This document shows positions 16,055-24,847 of a stretch of DNA of 56,304 nt, piece after piece. Position 1 is the stretch's first letter. Every line of letters begins with the position of its first letter. Location of the stretch: NCBI GenBank assembly GCA_020161315.1, contig JAIUOH010000022.1:1-56304 (forward strand), given 5' to 3'. The position numbers and the translations under genes are program-made. The stretch is from Actinomycetota bacterium. Lineage in GTDB: Bacteria; Actinomycetota; Actinomycetes; Actinomycetales; Microbacteriaceae. The notes beneath the pieces were generated by a model. It was not told the origin of the DNA and made no database searches. It saw nothing but the letters and a program-made list of their open reading frames with translations.

Positions 16055-16335
16055 GCGTTGTGTTGCTCGTCTTCGAAGAGAGGGTCGCCGGAGTGACCTT
16101 GCTCCCACTCGAGCAGTTCATCGTCGCTCATCGCCTCAAAAAGAGGATCGGTTGAGATCGGAGCAAGCCCAGGGAGTAGTGGTTTGCTGAAGTCTCGTCG
16201 CGGCGGAGTCGCAGCTTGTAGCCGCGCGATGACGGTGCCGGCGCGCGCGATCGAAACTTCTTCGCCGCGCTCGACAAGGCGCAGCAACTCCGAGAGACGA
16301 GTCTTGGCCTCTTGCACGTTCACGGTAGTGCTCAT
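16051..16335 (-). CDS. vapB: Phd/YefM-type antitoxin (VapB)
   Basis: This is a 94-residue antitoxin. The N-terminus MSTTVNVQEAKTRLSELLRLV, followed by GEEVSIARAGTVIARL, is the DNA-binding Phd/YefM fold. The C-terminus is acidic and unstructured (MSDDELLEWEQ) and should wrap VapC. It precedes vapC with an ATGA overlap. A perfect 12-bp inverted repeat at 16348-16378 just before its start is the likely autoregulatory operator. Confidence 0.92.
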   Translation of the reverse strand: MSTTVNVQEAKTRLSELLRLVERGEEVSIARAGTVIARLQAATPPRRDFSKPLLPGLAPISTDPLFEAMSDDELLEWEQGHSGDPLFEDEQHNA

Positions 16336-16347
16336 GCAAAGAGCATA

Positions 16348-16378
16348 ACTTGGTCTGGTTTACATGACCAGACCAAGT
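16348..16378. promoter_or_regulatory. Palindromic operator of vapBC
   Basis: ACTTGGTCTGGT (16348-16359) and ACCAGACCAAGT (16367-16378) are perfectly inverted around 7 bases. The site lies 13-43 bases before the vapB ATG, where a promoter is expected, fitting conditional autorepression by VapB-VapC. Binding is inferred from position. Confidence 0.7.
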
Positions 16379-16422
16379 ACTCACGGAAGCTGTGACGATG
16401 TTTGTATACTCGGCGAGGATCA

Positions 16423-16453
16423 CACGCTATTCATCAAAATGATGAATAGTGTG
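16423..16453. promoter_or_regulatory. Probable NrtR operator before prs-nadV-nrtR
   Basis: CTATTCATCA (16427-16436) and TGATGAATAG (16440-16449) are perfectly inverted around AAA. With one mismatch the repeat extends to 14 bp per arm (16423-16453). It ends 13 bases before the prs ATG and follows a TATACT box at 16405-16410. Since the operon encodes an NrtR-family repressor as its third gene, this is the natural operator. The specificity is inferred from context. Confidence 0.7.
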
Positions 16454-16466
16454 CTAGCCTGTGATC

Positions 16467-17300
16467 ATGGCAATCGAATTCTTCGCACAGCACCCAGGCG
16501 GCCACGTCGTTCTCAGCGCGATCGAGCCGTTCAAGTTTCCCGGAGGGGAGTGGCACCTGCGGCTTCCGGCTGAGCCCGAGACTCCGGCGTACGCCCGGGT
16601 CAACGGATGCACGGCCGATGACCTCGTGCTGCTCGGCCTCTGGGCAGACAGCGCGCACCAGGCGGGCCACCGTGCGATCGCGCACATTCCCTACCTGCCG
16701 GCGGCGCGCGCCGATCGGGGCACCCCTTTTGGTGCGAAGGTCTACGCAAACATGCTCAATGCGGCGGGCCTCGACGAGGTGGTGGTGTTCGACCCGCACT
16801 CGCCGGTCGCGCCGAGCCTCGTGCAGAACATCAGAATCGTCTACTCGGCCGAGGTGCTCGCCGAAGTGCTGCGCGAGGCAGGCGAAACCGACAGTTACAG
16901 CGCAGTGCTCGCCCCAGACAAGGGCGCGGTCGAGCGGGCGTCGAAGGCCGCCGACGCGCTCGGGCTGCCGCTCTTCACCGCGACGAAGACCCGCGACTTC
17001 GACACCGGCAAGCTCACCAGCTTCGAGGTGCCGCAGCTGCCGCGAAGCGGCAGGATCCTCGTCGTTGACGACATCTGCGACGGAGGCGGTACGTTTCGCG
17101 GCCTCGCAACCGCCGCCGGCATCGGGCGCGACCGCCTGGGCCTCTGGGTGTCGCACGGCATCTTCTCGGGAGCCGCCGGCGAACTCACAGGTCACTTCGC
17201 CCAGATCTTCACCACCGACTCCCACCCCGGCGCCCGTCGCGCAGACGTCGGAGCCCACGTCACCGAACTTGCCCCGTATCTCGAGTCAGAGAGGAACTGA
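16467..17300 (+). CDS. prs: Ribose-phosphate pyrophosphokinase-like protein of the NAD salvage operon
   Basis: This 277-residue protein has the PRPP synthetase/type I phosphoribosyltransferase signature ILVVDDICDGGGTFRGLA at about 195-212 and PDKGAVERASKAADALG upstream. It supplies 5-phosphoribosyl-1-pyrophosphate from ribose-5-phosphate and ATP. It is shorter than housekeeping Prs (about 310-325), as in the nadV-linked versions. The next gene, two bases away, is nadV, which consumes PRPP, so the pair is functionally linked. The ATG at 16467 was chosen over an earlier in-frame ATG at 16461. Confidence 0.88.
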   Translation: MAIEFFAQHPGGHVVLSAIEPFKFPGGEWHLRLPAEPETPAYARVNGCTADDLVLLGLWADSAHQAGHRAIAHIPYLPAARADRGTPFGAKVYANMLNAAGLDEVVVFDPHSPVAPSLVQNIRIVYSAEVLAEVLREAGETDSYSAVLAPDKGAVERASKAADALGLPLFTATKTRDFDTGKLTSFEVPQLPRSGRILVVDDICDGGGTFRGLATAAGIGRDRLGLWVSHGIFSGAAGELTGHFAQIFTTDSHPGARRADVGAHVTELAPYLESERN

Positions 17301-17302
17301 CC

Positions 17303-18787
17303 ATGCACACCACTGACCGTTTCGCCCCCATCCGTGCACTGATGATGACCGACGTGTACAAGCTCGGCCATATCGAGCAGTACCGCCTCGCGGGCACCCC
17401 CGAGATCGTCTACTCGAACTGGACCAACCGCGGCAGCCGCATCGATGGCGTCGACCACGTCGTGCACTTCGGCCTGCAGGCCTTTCTGATCAAGCTCGGT
17501 GACTGGTTCGCTCCGTTCTTCGCGGCAGACGAAGACCTCGTGTGCGAGCTCTACGAAGAGCGCCTCGCTCAGATTCTCGGCCCGAATACGATCGGCTCAG
17601 ACCACATTCGTGCGCTGCACCGAAAGGGCTACCTGCCGCTCAGCTTCTCCGGCGTCGAAGAGGGCACCCCGGTGCCGGTGCGCGTGCCGTCGTTCGTGTT
17701 CTGGAACACCGACGCCGAGTTCTTCTGGCTGACGAACTACATCGAGACCACCGTCTCTGCCGAGATCTGGCAGCCGTCTACCTCGGCGACAATTGCGCGC
17801 GAGCTGCGGCGAGTGCTCGACGAGGGCGCGGTGCGCACCGGCGGCGACCCCGCAGCGGTCGACTGGCAGGGGCACGACTTCTCGTTTCGCGGCATGTCGA
17901 GCGTCGAGACCGCGGCGGCGTCTGGCGCGGGCCACCTGCTCAGCTTCAGCGGCACCGACTCGCTGCCGTCGCTCGATTGGATCGAGCGCCACTACGGCGG
18001 CACATACGTTGCCGGCTCCGTGCCCGCCACCGAGCACAGCGTTATGTGCACCGGCACATCGGTGCTCGGCGAGCGCGAGATGTTCTCTCGCCTGATCGAC
18101 CTGTATCCGGCAGGCATCTTCTCGGTCGTGAGCGACACCTTCGACCTGTGGACCGTGCTCACCGATTTCTTGCCCGCGATGAAGGATCGCATCTTGGCGC
18201 GCGACGGCAAGATGGTGATCCGCCCCGACTCGGGTGACCCCGTCGATATTCTCTGCGGCACGGCGGCCGAGCTGGGCGCCGGCACCGCCCCCGCTGAGAA
18301 GGGCGTGATCGAGTTGCTGTGGGACACCTTCGGCGGCACGGTGAACGACGCCGGCTTCAAGGTGCTCGACTCGCACATCGGCGCAATCTACGGCGACTCC
18401 ATCAACCGCGAGCGCGCCGCGCGCATCATCGACCGTCTCGCGGCGAAGGGATTCGCCTCGACAAACGTGGTGTTCGGTGTCGGCTCCTTCACCTACCAGT
18501 TCAACACCCGCGACACGTTCATGAGCGCGGTCAAGGCGACGTGGGCGCAGGTCGACGGCGTGGGCTACGACCTGCAGAAAGACCCGGTCACCGACGGTGG
18601 CACGAAGAAGAGCGCGCGCGGCAGGCTCGCAGTCACCCGCGACGGGTACGGTGCCCTGCGCCTCATCGAGCAGGCAACCCCGGCCGACGAGGCAGCGAGT
18701 GAGCTGCAGCACGTCTGGGCTGACGGCGAGTTCGTGCGCACCCAGACCTTCGCCGAGGTGCGTGAGGTGTTGGCGGCGGCGAAGTGA
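17303..18787 (+). CDS. nadV: Nicotinamide phosphoribosyltransferase
   Basis: This 494-residue enzyme has the full NAMPT/NadV length. Motifs include LMMTDVYKLGHIEQYRLAGT at the N-terminus, FRGMSSVETAAASGAGHLLS, the SFSGTDSLP region, GSVPATEHSVMC and, in the active site, VIRPDSGDPVDIL. It converts nicotinamide and PRPP to NMN, the first step of one-step NAD salvage. It lies between prs (substrate supply) and nrtR (repressor), in one operon. Its stop overlaps the nrtR GTG. Confidence 0.95.
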   Translation: MHTTDRFAPIRALMMTDVYKLGHIEQYRLAGTPEIVYSNWTNRGSRIDGVDHVVHFGLQAFLIKLGDWFAPFFAADEDLVCELYEERLAQILGPNTIGSDHIRALHRKGYLPLSFSGVEEGTPVPVRVPSFVFWNTDAEFFWLTNYIETTVSAEIWQPSTSATIARELRRVLDEGAVRTGGDPAAVDWQGHDFSFRGMSSVETAAASGAGHLLSFSGTDSLPSLDWIERHYGGTYVAGSVPATEHSVMCTGTSVLGEREMFSRLIDLYPAGIFSVVSDTFDLWTVLTDFLPAMKDRILARDGKMVIRPDSGDPVDILCGTAAELGAGTAPAEKGVIELLWDTFGGTVNDAGFKVLDSHIGAIYGDSINRERAARIIDRLAAKGFASTNVVFGVGSFTYQFNTRDTFMSAVKATWAQVDGVGYDLQKDPVTDGGTKKSARGRLAVTRDGYGALRLIEQATPADEAASELQHVWADGEFVRTQTFAEVREVLAAAK

Positions 18788-19452
18788 CCACGGGCTCTGG
18801 GGTGAGTTCGATGCTCGAAAAGGATCAGGGCCGACCGGCGGGGGGCTGGCAACAGCCCCTCGTCTCGGTCGACGTGGTGGCGCTTTCGTGGCGCGACGAG
18901 CAGCTGCGATTCGCGCTGCACGAGCGCCCCAACGAGCCGTTTGCGGGTCGAAGCGCGCTGCCAGGGGTGCTGCTCTTGCCGGGCGAACTGCTGGGCGGCG
19001 CCGTGACACGTGCGCTCGAGTCGAAGCTCGCGCTTGCGCGGGACCAGATTGCGCACGTGGGCCAGGTCGGCGCGTTCGACGGCACCAACCGCGATCCTCG
19101 TGGCGCCACAATCTCGATCGCGCACCTCGCCGTCATCTCAGGCTCGGAGGGTGAATTACCGCTCGGAAGCTGGGAGACCAGCGCTGAGGGGCTGCCCTTC
19201 GATCATGACGCGATCGTCGCTGCCACCTTTGCAGAGCTCGGCCTGCGCCTCTGGAATGACTGGGAACTGACCCGGGCGATCCTCGGCGAACAATTCACGA
19301 CCAAATCGGCGCTTGCGCTCTCGCACCGACTCGATGCGGTGCCGGGTCGTGCCTCAAACATCGCCCGGTGGCTTGAGGCGACCGGGCGCGTGCGCCGTGC
19401 AGGTTCGAGCGGTCGGGCGGCCGTCTGGCAGTGGGAATCGCCGGTACAGTAA
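18784..19452 (+). CDS. nrtR: NrtR, Nudix-related repressor of NAD metabolism
   Basis: This is a 222-residue protein. Residues 20-150 are a Nudix-like domain (VSVDVVALSWRDEQLRFAL, then ALPGVLLLPGE) in which the catalytic Nudix box REx2EExGU is degraded, as usual for NrtR. Residues 155-220 form a winged helix (FTTKSALALSHRLDAVPGRA). NrtR proteins bind ADP-ribose or NAD-related ligands and release DNA. GTG 18784 overlaps the nadV stop as GTGA. The repressor probably acts on the palindrome at 16423-16453 and so controls its own operon. Confidence 0.88.
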   Translation: MTTGSGVSSMLEKDQGRPAGGWQQPLVSVDVVALSWRDEQLRFALHERPNEPFAGRSALPGVLLLPGELLGGAVTRALESKLALARDQIAHVGQVGAFDGTNRDPRGATISIAHLAVISGSEGELPLGSWETSAEGLPFDHDAIVAATFAELGLRLWNDWELTRAILGEQFTTKSALALSHRLDAVPGRASNIARWLEATGRVRRAGSSGRAAVWQWESPVQ

Positions 19453-19493
19453 TCACCAGTGTGCATTGCGGCGCGAGTTGAGCGGAGGCAGAG

Positions 19494-20363
19494 ATGACGG
19501 GAACTTTCTGGGGTGAACGCCCCGATGAGTCGCTGCGGGTGGGGCCAGGGTTTCGCCTCGAAGACGTCGATCCCGACTCGAAGCCGGGCACGAACGCCAA
19601 CAAGGCCGAGGGCCTCGCAGAGCTCGCCTCGAGCGCACAAGAGCTGCGTGAGCTGCAAGAAAAGCTCTTCGCGCAGAGCCGAGAGGGCGCGCCGCAGCGG
19701 CTGCTCGTCGTATTGCAGGCGATGGACGCCGCGGGCAAGGGTGGCGTGGTCAACCACGTGTTCGGGCAGCTCGAACCATACGGCCTCGAACTCACCGCGT
19801 TCAAAGCACCGAGCGAAGAGGAGCGGGAGCACGACTTTTTGTGGCGCATCGAGCCGCGCGTTCCCGGGCCCGGGGTCATCGGGCTCTTCGATCGATCGCA
19901 CTACGAAGACGTGCTGATTCAGCGCGTGCGCGGGTTTGCGCCGCCTGAGGAGATCGAGCGTCGGTATGGCGCCATCGCCGAGTTCGAGAAGCGCATTGCC
20001 GACGAGGGTGTGCACATTATCAAGATCATGCTGCACGTGTCGCCTGAAGAGCAGGCCTCGCGCCTGCTCGATCGTCTCGACACCCCCGAGAAGCACTGGA
20101 AGTACAACCCGGGCGACGTTGACGAACGGCTGCACTGGAAGAGCTACATGGAGGCGTTTCAGATCGCCATCGAGCGTACGAACGCTGAGCACGCGCCGTG
20201 GTTCGTCGTGCCGGCAAACGCGAAGTGGTACGCGAGGGCCGCGGTGCAGCGCATCGTCATTTCGGAGCTTCAGCGCATTGCGCCAGCGTGGCCGGCCGTG
20301 AAATTCGACGTGGCGGCCGAGCGTGAGCGCGTGCAGCAGTCGCTCGGCTTGCGCTGGCCGTAG
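19494..20363 (+). CDS. ppk2: Polyphosphate kinase 2 family protein
   Basis: This 289-residue PPK2 enzyme carries Walker A AMDAAGKGG (76-84), the DRSHYEDV motif (133-140) with Walker-B-like LFDRS, and a lid region IEPRVPGPG. PPK2 enzymes transfer phosphate between polyphosphate and nucleotides; single-domain forms like this usually phosphorylate AMP or ADP. It follows nrtR by about 40 bases with its own GGAGGCAG site and may be transcribed separately. The preferred nucleotide cannot be read from sequence. Confidence 0.92.
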   Translation: MTGTFWGERPDESLRVGPGFRLEDVDPDSKPGTNANKAEGLAELASSAQELRELQEKLFAQSREGAPQRLLVVLQAMDAAGKGGVVNHVFGQLEPYGLELTAFKAPSEEEREHDFLWRIEPRVPGPGVIGLFDRSHYEDVLIQRVRGFAPPEEIERRYGAIAEFEKRIADEGVHIIKIMLHVSPEEQASRLLDRLDTPEKHWKYNPGDVDERLHWKSYMEAFQIAIERTNAEHAPWFVVPANAKWYARAAVQRIVISELQRIAPAWPAVKFDVAAERERVQQSLGLRWP

Positions 20364-20369
20364 TAGCTG

Positions 20370-20990
20370 CTAGATCCACCCCTTATCGCGGGCAATTCGC
20401 GCAGCCTCTGCGCGGTTGCCCGCGCCGGTCTTGCCGATCGCGGCCGACAGGTGGTTGCGCACCGTGCCCGCCGAGAGAAACACCTCGGCAGCGATCGCCG
20501 CCGCGCTGAGGCCGTCGCCTGCGAGTCGTAAGACCTGCCGTTCGCGCTCGGTGAGGGGGTTCGCGCCCTCGAAGAGCGAAGCCTCGGCGAGCGCCGGGTC
20601 AACGACGCGCAACCCCGCATGCACGCGTCGTACGGCGTCGGCAAGTTGCTCTGGCGGGGCGTCTTTCACGATGAAGCCGCCGGCTCCGGCATCGAGAGCG
20701 GCCCGCAAATAGCCGGGCCGGGCGAAGGTCGTGACCACGAGCACTCTCGTGCCCGGGTTCGCCTCGCGCACGCGTTTTGTCGCGAGGATCCCGTCGTCGC
20801 CGGGCATCTGAATGTCCATGAGGCAGACATCTGGGGCGAGTTCGATCGTCTGCTGCACCGCTTCGTCGGCGTTCGCAGCCGTACCGGCGGTGTGCAAATC
20901 GGCCTCGAGATCGAGCAGCGCCCCGAGCGCACCTCGCACGAGCGCCTGGTCATCGACGATGAGCAGCCGAATAGGAGCCTGGACTACCAC
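20370..20990 (-). CDS. LuxR/NarL-type response regulator
   Basis: This is a 206-residue response regulator. The receiver domain has IVDDQ near residue 12, the phosphoacceptor Asp59 in LMDIQMPG, and the conserved Thr and Lys in VVTTFARPGYL and GFIVKDAPP. The C-terminus is a LuxR-type HTH with LTERERQVLRLAGDGLS. GTG 20990 overlaps the kinase stop by 7 bases. With the kinase and the ABC-2 exporter upstream on the same strand it forms a DesKR-like module, and probably controls that exporter. Confidence 0.9.
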   Translation of the reverse strand: MVVQAPIRLLIVDDQALVRGALGALLDLEADLHTAGTAANADEAVQQTIELAPDVCLMDIQMPGDDGILATKRVREANPGTRVLVVTTFARPGYLRAALDAGAGGFIVKDAPPEQLADAVRRVHAGLRVVDPALAEASLFEGANPLTERERQVLRLAGDGLSAAAIAAEVFLSAGTVRNHLSAAIGKTGAGNRAEAARIARDKGWI

Positions 20991-22093
20991 GTCACACTCA
21001 CCGCCGTTCCGCCATTCTTGCCATCCCCAATTCGAAGCGTTGCTCCCGCAGCAGACGCGCGTTCGGCCATGCCGCGCACACCGTTGCCGCTGCGGCCTTT
21101 CGCTCCGACACCGTCGTCCTCGATGACGACCGTGCCCGGCGCAAACGAGATGCCAACCCGTGTCGCGCCCGCATGGCGAAGCACGTTCGTGGTCGCCTCT
21201 CGCAAGATCCATGCCGCTGGCAGCGACTGCGCGGGCGAGAGCGCGCCGGGATCGCCGTCAACGGCGACGGCTACGCCGTTCGATTCGAGTGCGGCGCGGC
21301 TCGACCGCACCTGCTCTGCCAACCCCTCGGCGCGCAGCCCCGTTACGGTGCCACGCACGCCGGCGATCGCCTCGCCTGTCAGCCGCACGATCTCTCCGAG
21401 CTCGTGACGTGCGGCGGCGGGATCCTTTTCGAGCACACGCATCGCAAGCTCAGCCTTCAGCTTGACGACCGTCAGCGAGTGACCAAGCAGATCGTGCACG
21501 TCGCGGGCGATCGACTCGCGCTCTTCGCTCGTCACGAGATCGAGGCGCAGCTCGTCGGCGATGATTGAGCGGCCGATCAACCAGACGTTCAAGGTGTTCA
21601 CCGCGAGCATGATCACGGTGATTGCAAGCAGCATGAACGGTGGTTCGCCACCCGCTGCGAGTGCGAAGGCCGAAAGCAGTGTCAGCGCGATGGCCGCGCC
21701 AGCGGTCACCCAGTGCCAGACCGTGCCAAGCACGTACGAGGCATAGGCCATGAGAAACGGCACGAAGCTGACTGCGTGCCAGCCGAGCGGCAGACTCGTG
21801 AGCGCTGCGCACGCGATGGCGGCAAAGAAGAGAGCCACCACGAGGCGCGAAGGCTGGTGCCAGCCGGCGCGCATGCCGAACACGAAGCCAGCGAGGTAAC
21901 AGGCTGCGAACGCCACAAGCGCCGCCCAACCGAGCGCGATGAACCAGGGGTTCGCCGCCGGTGCCTCTGCGAACTCGATGAGGTCGGTCGCCGGATAATA
22001 GAGAAAGCCGAGCCAGACCACCGACATGAGCCAGCCGTAGCGCTGCCACGGGCCAGCAGGTGCGCGGCCAGCACGCGCTGGTTTGCTGGTCAC
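20984..22093 (-). CDS. DesK-type sensor histidine kinase
   Basis: This is a 369-residue membrane kinase. Residues 20-175 hold five or six membrane segments; the HisKA_3 box ERESIARDVHDLLGHS carries the phosphorylated His200. The ATPase region has REATTNVLRHAGATRVGI and VIEDDGVG. GTG 22093 overlaps the stop of the hydrolase gene as GTGA, which I prefer to a 22-codon extension. The missing periplasmic loop suggests that it senses the membrane itself, as DesK does, or the state of the neighbouring exporter. Confidence 0.9.
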   Translation of the reverse strand: MTSKPARAGRAPAGPWQRYGWLMSVVWLGFLYYPATDLIEFAEAPAANPWFIALGWAALVAFAACYLAGFVFGMRAGWHQPSRLVVALFFAAIACAALTSLPLGWHAVSFVPFLMAYASYVLGTVWHWVTAGAAIALTLLSAFALAAGGEPPFMLLAITVIMLAVNTLNVWLIGRSIIADELRLDLVTSEERESIARDVHDLLGHSLTVVKLKAELAMRVLEKDPAAARHELGEIVRLTGEAIAGVRGTVTGLRAEGLAEQVRSSRAALESNGVAVAVDGDPGALSPAQSLPAAWILREATTNVLRHAGATRVGISFAPGTVVIEDDGVGAKGRSGNGVRGMAERASAAGATLRIGDGKNGGTAVSVTW

Positions 22094-22899
22094 TCGGCGA
22101 TCCTCGCCACTGACTCTTCGACACGGTTCTGCACCAACGGCCAGAACGTATCGGCCCAAATCTCATACCCGCGGTCGTTCGGGTGAAACGCGTCTTCGGC
22201 GAACTCGGTGAAGATGCCGGTGAGGCCGCGGCGCCGGGTCGCCTCATACAGCGGTACGACCGCGAGGCCCCGCGCTTCGGCGATGGCGTGCACCATGCCG
22301 TTTGCCTCGATCACCTTGCGGTCGTTCCAGGGCAAGTGAAAGCAGGGCAGCTCCGAGACGATCGTCTTTGGAGGCAGCACATCAAGAATGGTGTTGAGGT
22401 TGCGGTGAAACGCGACCGGGTTCCACTCGGCGATGTCGTTCGCCCCGATGGCGAGGGTCACGAGATCGGGGGTGTGCTTCGCGAGCACCTTCTCTGCGCG
22501 CGGCAGCTGGTCGCGCACGCACAGCCGCGTCGGCGCGCCCGAGACGCCGAGGTTCGTCGCTGCGATGGGGGTGCCGAGCTGCGCCTCGATGCGGTCGGCG
22601 AGCTGACCCACGTAGCTGCGGCCCGGGATAGAGGCCCCGATGCCCTGCGCTGTCGAGTCGCCGAGCGCGAGGTAGTGAAACTCGCCGGCCTGCTTGCGGC
22701 GCTCGCGCCACCACGCGGCGGTCACGGGCTGCATCTCGGCGAGCCGCATGAGGGGGCGGTTCGCTCGCTCGAACAGCGCCTCTTGCCCGAGCGAGCGAGC
22801 GAGATTCGCCGTCGCCGATAGGGCAAGGGCCTTGGCGCCGAACGCGGGGGAGTTTGCTGAGTGCACGCACCCAGCGTAATCCAGCGATGTCGCGAACAT
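22090..22899 (-). CDS. SGNH/GDSL-family hydrolase
   Basis: This protein of about 269 residues has the block I motif YLALGDSTAQGIGAS with the catalytic Ser, block III IGANDIAEWN and block V DAFHPNDRGYEIWA with the Asp/His pair. These are esterases or lipases acting on acyl or acetyl groups. No signal peptide is clear, so it is probably cytoplasmic. The start could be ATG 22899 or GTG 22866. It lies between an exporter and a two-component system with a GTGA overlap to the kinase gene, which suggests a shared membrane-lipid or antibiotic-defence task. Confidence 0.85.
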   Translation of the reverse strand: MFATSLDYAGCVHSANSPAFGAKALALSATANLARSLGQEALFERANRPLMRLAEMQPVTAAWWRERRKQAGEFHYLALGDSTAQGIGASIPGRSYVGQLADRIEAQLGTPIAATNLGVSGAPTRLCVRDQLPRAEKVLAKHTPDLVTLAIGANDIAEWNPVAFHRNLNTILDVLPPKTIVSELPCFHLPWNDRKVIEANGMVHAIAEARGLAVVPLYEATRRRGLTGIFTEFAEDAFHPNDRGYEIWADTFWPLVQNRVEESVARIAE

Positions 22900-22913
22900 G
22901 CCAGGGACCGCAC

Positions 22914-23669
22914 TCAGCGACGTCGCCGCGATCGCAGCACGCCGAACCTCGTCAGCACCGCGAAGAGTGCTGTCCAGACGAGCACGTTCAGCAGCACGAC
23001 CCAGAGCTCATCGCTGCCACCCGACACGAGCACCCCCTCGGTGATCGGCCAGCGAACGAGCGCGACGTAGCCGTACATCGGCGTGAAGTGCGCGATGTCG
23101 AGCATCACACCGTCAAGCGGCATGAACACGTTGCCGAAGAACCCGAAGAAGGTGATCGAGATCGAAGCGAGCGCGGCCGCCGAGTCCGAGTTGAACGCCA
23201 GGCCGACACCGAGGCCGAACAGCCCGAAGATGAGCCCGCCCGCGAGAATGAGCCCCGCAACTGCGGCCCAGCGCCACCCGTCGTCGGCCTTCGCTCCCGT
23301 CGTCGCGCCCACCAAAAAGACGGCCGCGGTCGACAAGGCCGAGAAACTCAGCGCCGTGACGAGCTTCACGGCTGCGTAGCCGGCGATCGAGAGGGGAGTC
23401 ATGGCGATCTGGCGACCCCAGCCCTGGCCGACCTCGGAGGCCGCGATCGAACAAATCGAACTCATCGCGGTTGCCGCACCGAACGCGGCCATCGAGCACA
23501 TCACGTAGAACGCGACGTTGCCGTGGCCCGCGCTGCTGTCTGCGTACGCCGCGTTTGCGCCGAACAGCAGGTACATCGCGATCGGCATCGCGAGCGTGAA
23601 TGCCAGCGTGTAGGGGTTGCGCAGCTGCCGCTTGACCTCGGTGAGGTAGAAGGTGCGTGAGAAGAGCAT
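22914..23669 (-). CDS. ABC-2 type exporter permease
   Basis: This is a 251-residue membrane protein with six hydrophobic segments: a first segment with NPYTLAFTLAMPIAMYLLFG, a central SDSAAALASISITFFGFFGN and a basic end. It fits the ABC-2 family of drug or lipid exporters. It pairs with the ATPase gene directly upstream (27 bases) and is followed by the hydrolase and two-component genes. The substrate is unknown. Confidence 0.88.
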   Translation of the reverse strand: MLFSRTFYLTEVKRQLRNPYTLAFTLAMPIAMYLLFGANAAYADSSAGHGNVAFYVMCSMAAFGAATAMSSICSIAASEVGQGWGRQIAMTPLSIAGYAAVKLVTALSFSALSTAAVFLVGATTGAKADDGWRWAAVAGLILAGGLIFGLFGLGVGLAFNSDSAAALASISITFFGFFGNVFMPLDGVMLDIAHFTPMYGYVALVRWPITEGVLVSGGSDELWVVLLNVLVWTALFAVLTRFGVLRSRRRR

Positions 23670-23696
23670 GGGTGATCCTTGGTTCGCAGATTTCGG

Positions 23697-24692
23697 CTAC
23701 TCGCCGGCGTCTTGGGTGAGGGCAGTGAACGCCGTTTCGAGGGTGGGCGCGACGATCTCGAGGTCGTGTGCGCCGAGCTCGAGCAGCTTTGCGGCCAGCG
23801 CGTCAGAGCGCGCGGTGCGCACCCGCATGATGCCCGAGGCGTCGATCTGCATATCGGTTGCCTGCAAGCCATCGAGCAGCCCGCCTTGTTTCAGTGCGTC
23901 GAGGATCGCCCCTACGGTCACCGTGTTGACCGGCCCGGGCAGTGTCGCGGTGACGGTGCGGCCGCCGAGTGCGGCACGAAGTTCTGCCGTGGCACCATCG
24001 GCGACGATCTTGCCACGGTTCATCACGACGGTGCGCTGCGCGAACTGTTCGGCCTCTTCGAGATAATGGGTCGCGAACACGATCGTGCGACCCGCGCGGG
24101 CCTCTTCTGCCATCGCCTCCCAGAAGCTGCGGCGCGCGACAACGTCCATGCCCGTCGTCGGCTCATCGAGCACGAGCACGTCGGGGTCGGGCAAGAGCGC
24201 GAGCGCAAACTTGATGCGCTGCTGTTCGCCGCCAGAGCACTTGCTGACCTTTCGCTTAGCGATGGGTGCAAGCCCGGTTCGCTCCATCACTTCGGTCACC
24301 CGAGCGCGAGCGCCGTGAAAGCTCGCGATGACGTCGACCGTCTCGGCCACGGTGAGATCGCTCAGCAACCCACCAGTCTGCAGCAGTGCCGAGAGCCTGC
24401 CCGAGGCAACCGCCTGGCGGGGGCTCTGACCGAGCACCTCGACCGCACCTTCATCGGGGTCGCTCAGCCCGAGCAGCATGTCGATCGTGGTGGTCTTGCC
24501 CGCGCCGTTCGGCCCGAGCAGTGCGACGATCTCACCGCGCCCCACCGTCAGATCGACGCCGGCGACTGCTCGCACGCGGCGCTCGCCGCCACCGAATCCT
24601 TTGGCGAGGCCAGTGATCTCGATAGCCGGAGCGTCTTGCGTTGCCCGACTTGCCGTGGGCTCTGTTGGGGTGCTGCGTGTGTTCATACTCAC
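23697..24692 (-). CDS. ABC exporter ATP-binding protein
   Basis: This protein of about 331 residues has Walker A LLGPNGAGKTTT, the signature CSGGEQQRIKFALAL (with Cys in place of the common Leu or Ser), Walker B VLVLDEPT and the H-loop VFATHYLEEAEQ. The roughly 90-residue C-terminal extension resembles DrrA-type drug exporter ATPases. Start codons GTG 24692 and ATG 24686 are both possible. It heads the minus-strand run exporter-hydrolase-kinase-regulator. Confidence 0.9.
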   Translation of the reverse strand: MSMNTRSTPTEPTASRATQDAPAIEITGLAKGFGGGERRVRAVAGVDLTVGRGEIVALLGPNGAGKTTTIDMLLGLSDPDEGAVEVLGQSPRQAVASGRLSALLQTGGLLSDLTVAETVDVIASFHGARARVTEVMERTGLAPIAKRKVSKCSGGEQQRIKFALALLPDPDVLVLDEPTTGMDVVARRSFWEAMAEEARAGRTIVFATHYLEEAEQFAQRTVVMNRGKIVADGATAELRAALGGRTVTATLPGPVNTVTVGAILDALKQGGLLDGLQATDMQIDASGIMRVRTARSDALAAKLLELGAHDLEIVAPTLETAFTALTQDAGE

Positions 24693-24847
24693 AGCCTGGC
24701 ATCGGGGTGCGAGCGAGTCAGGGGGCCAGTGTCACGCCTCGCGCATGACGGTTGTCATGTTCGGCTCCGTGCGATCCTTGTGCTGCATTGCTTGCGGGGC
24801 GTACTGGCAGAATGAGCGAGAAGGATCGCACGGCCGAGAGGGTTCGT

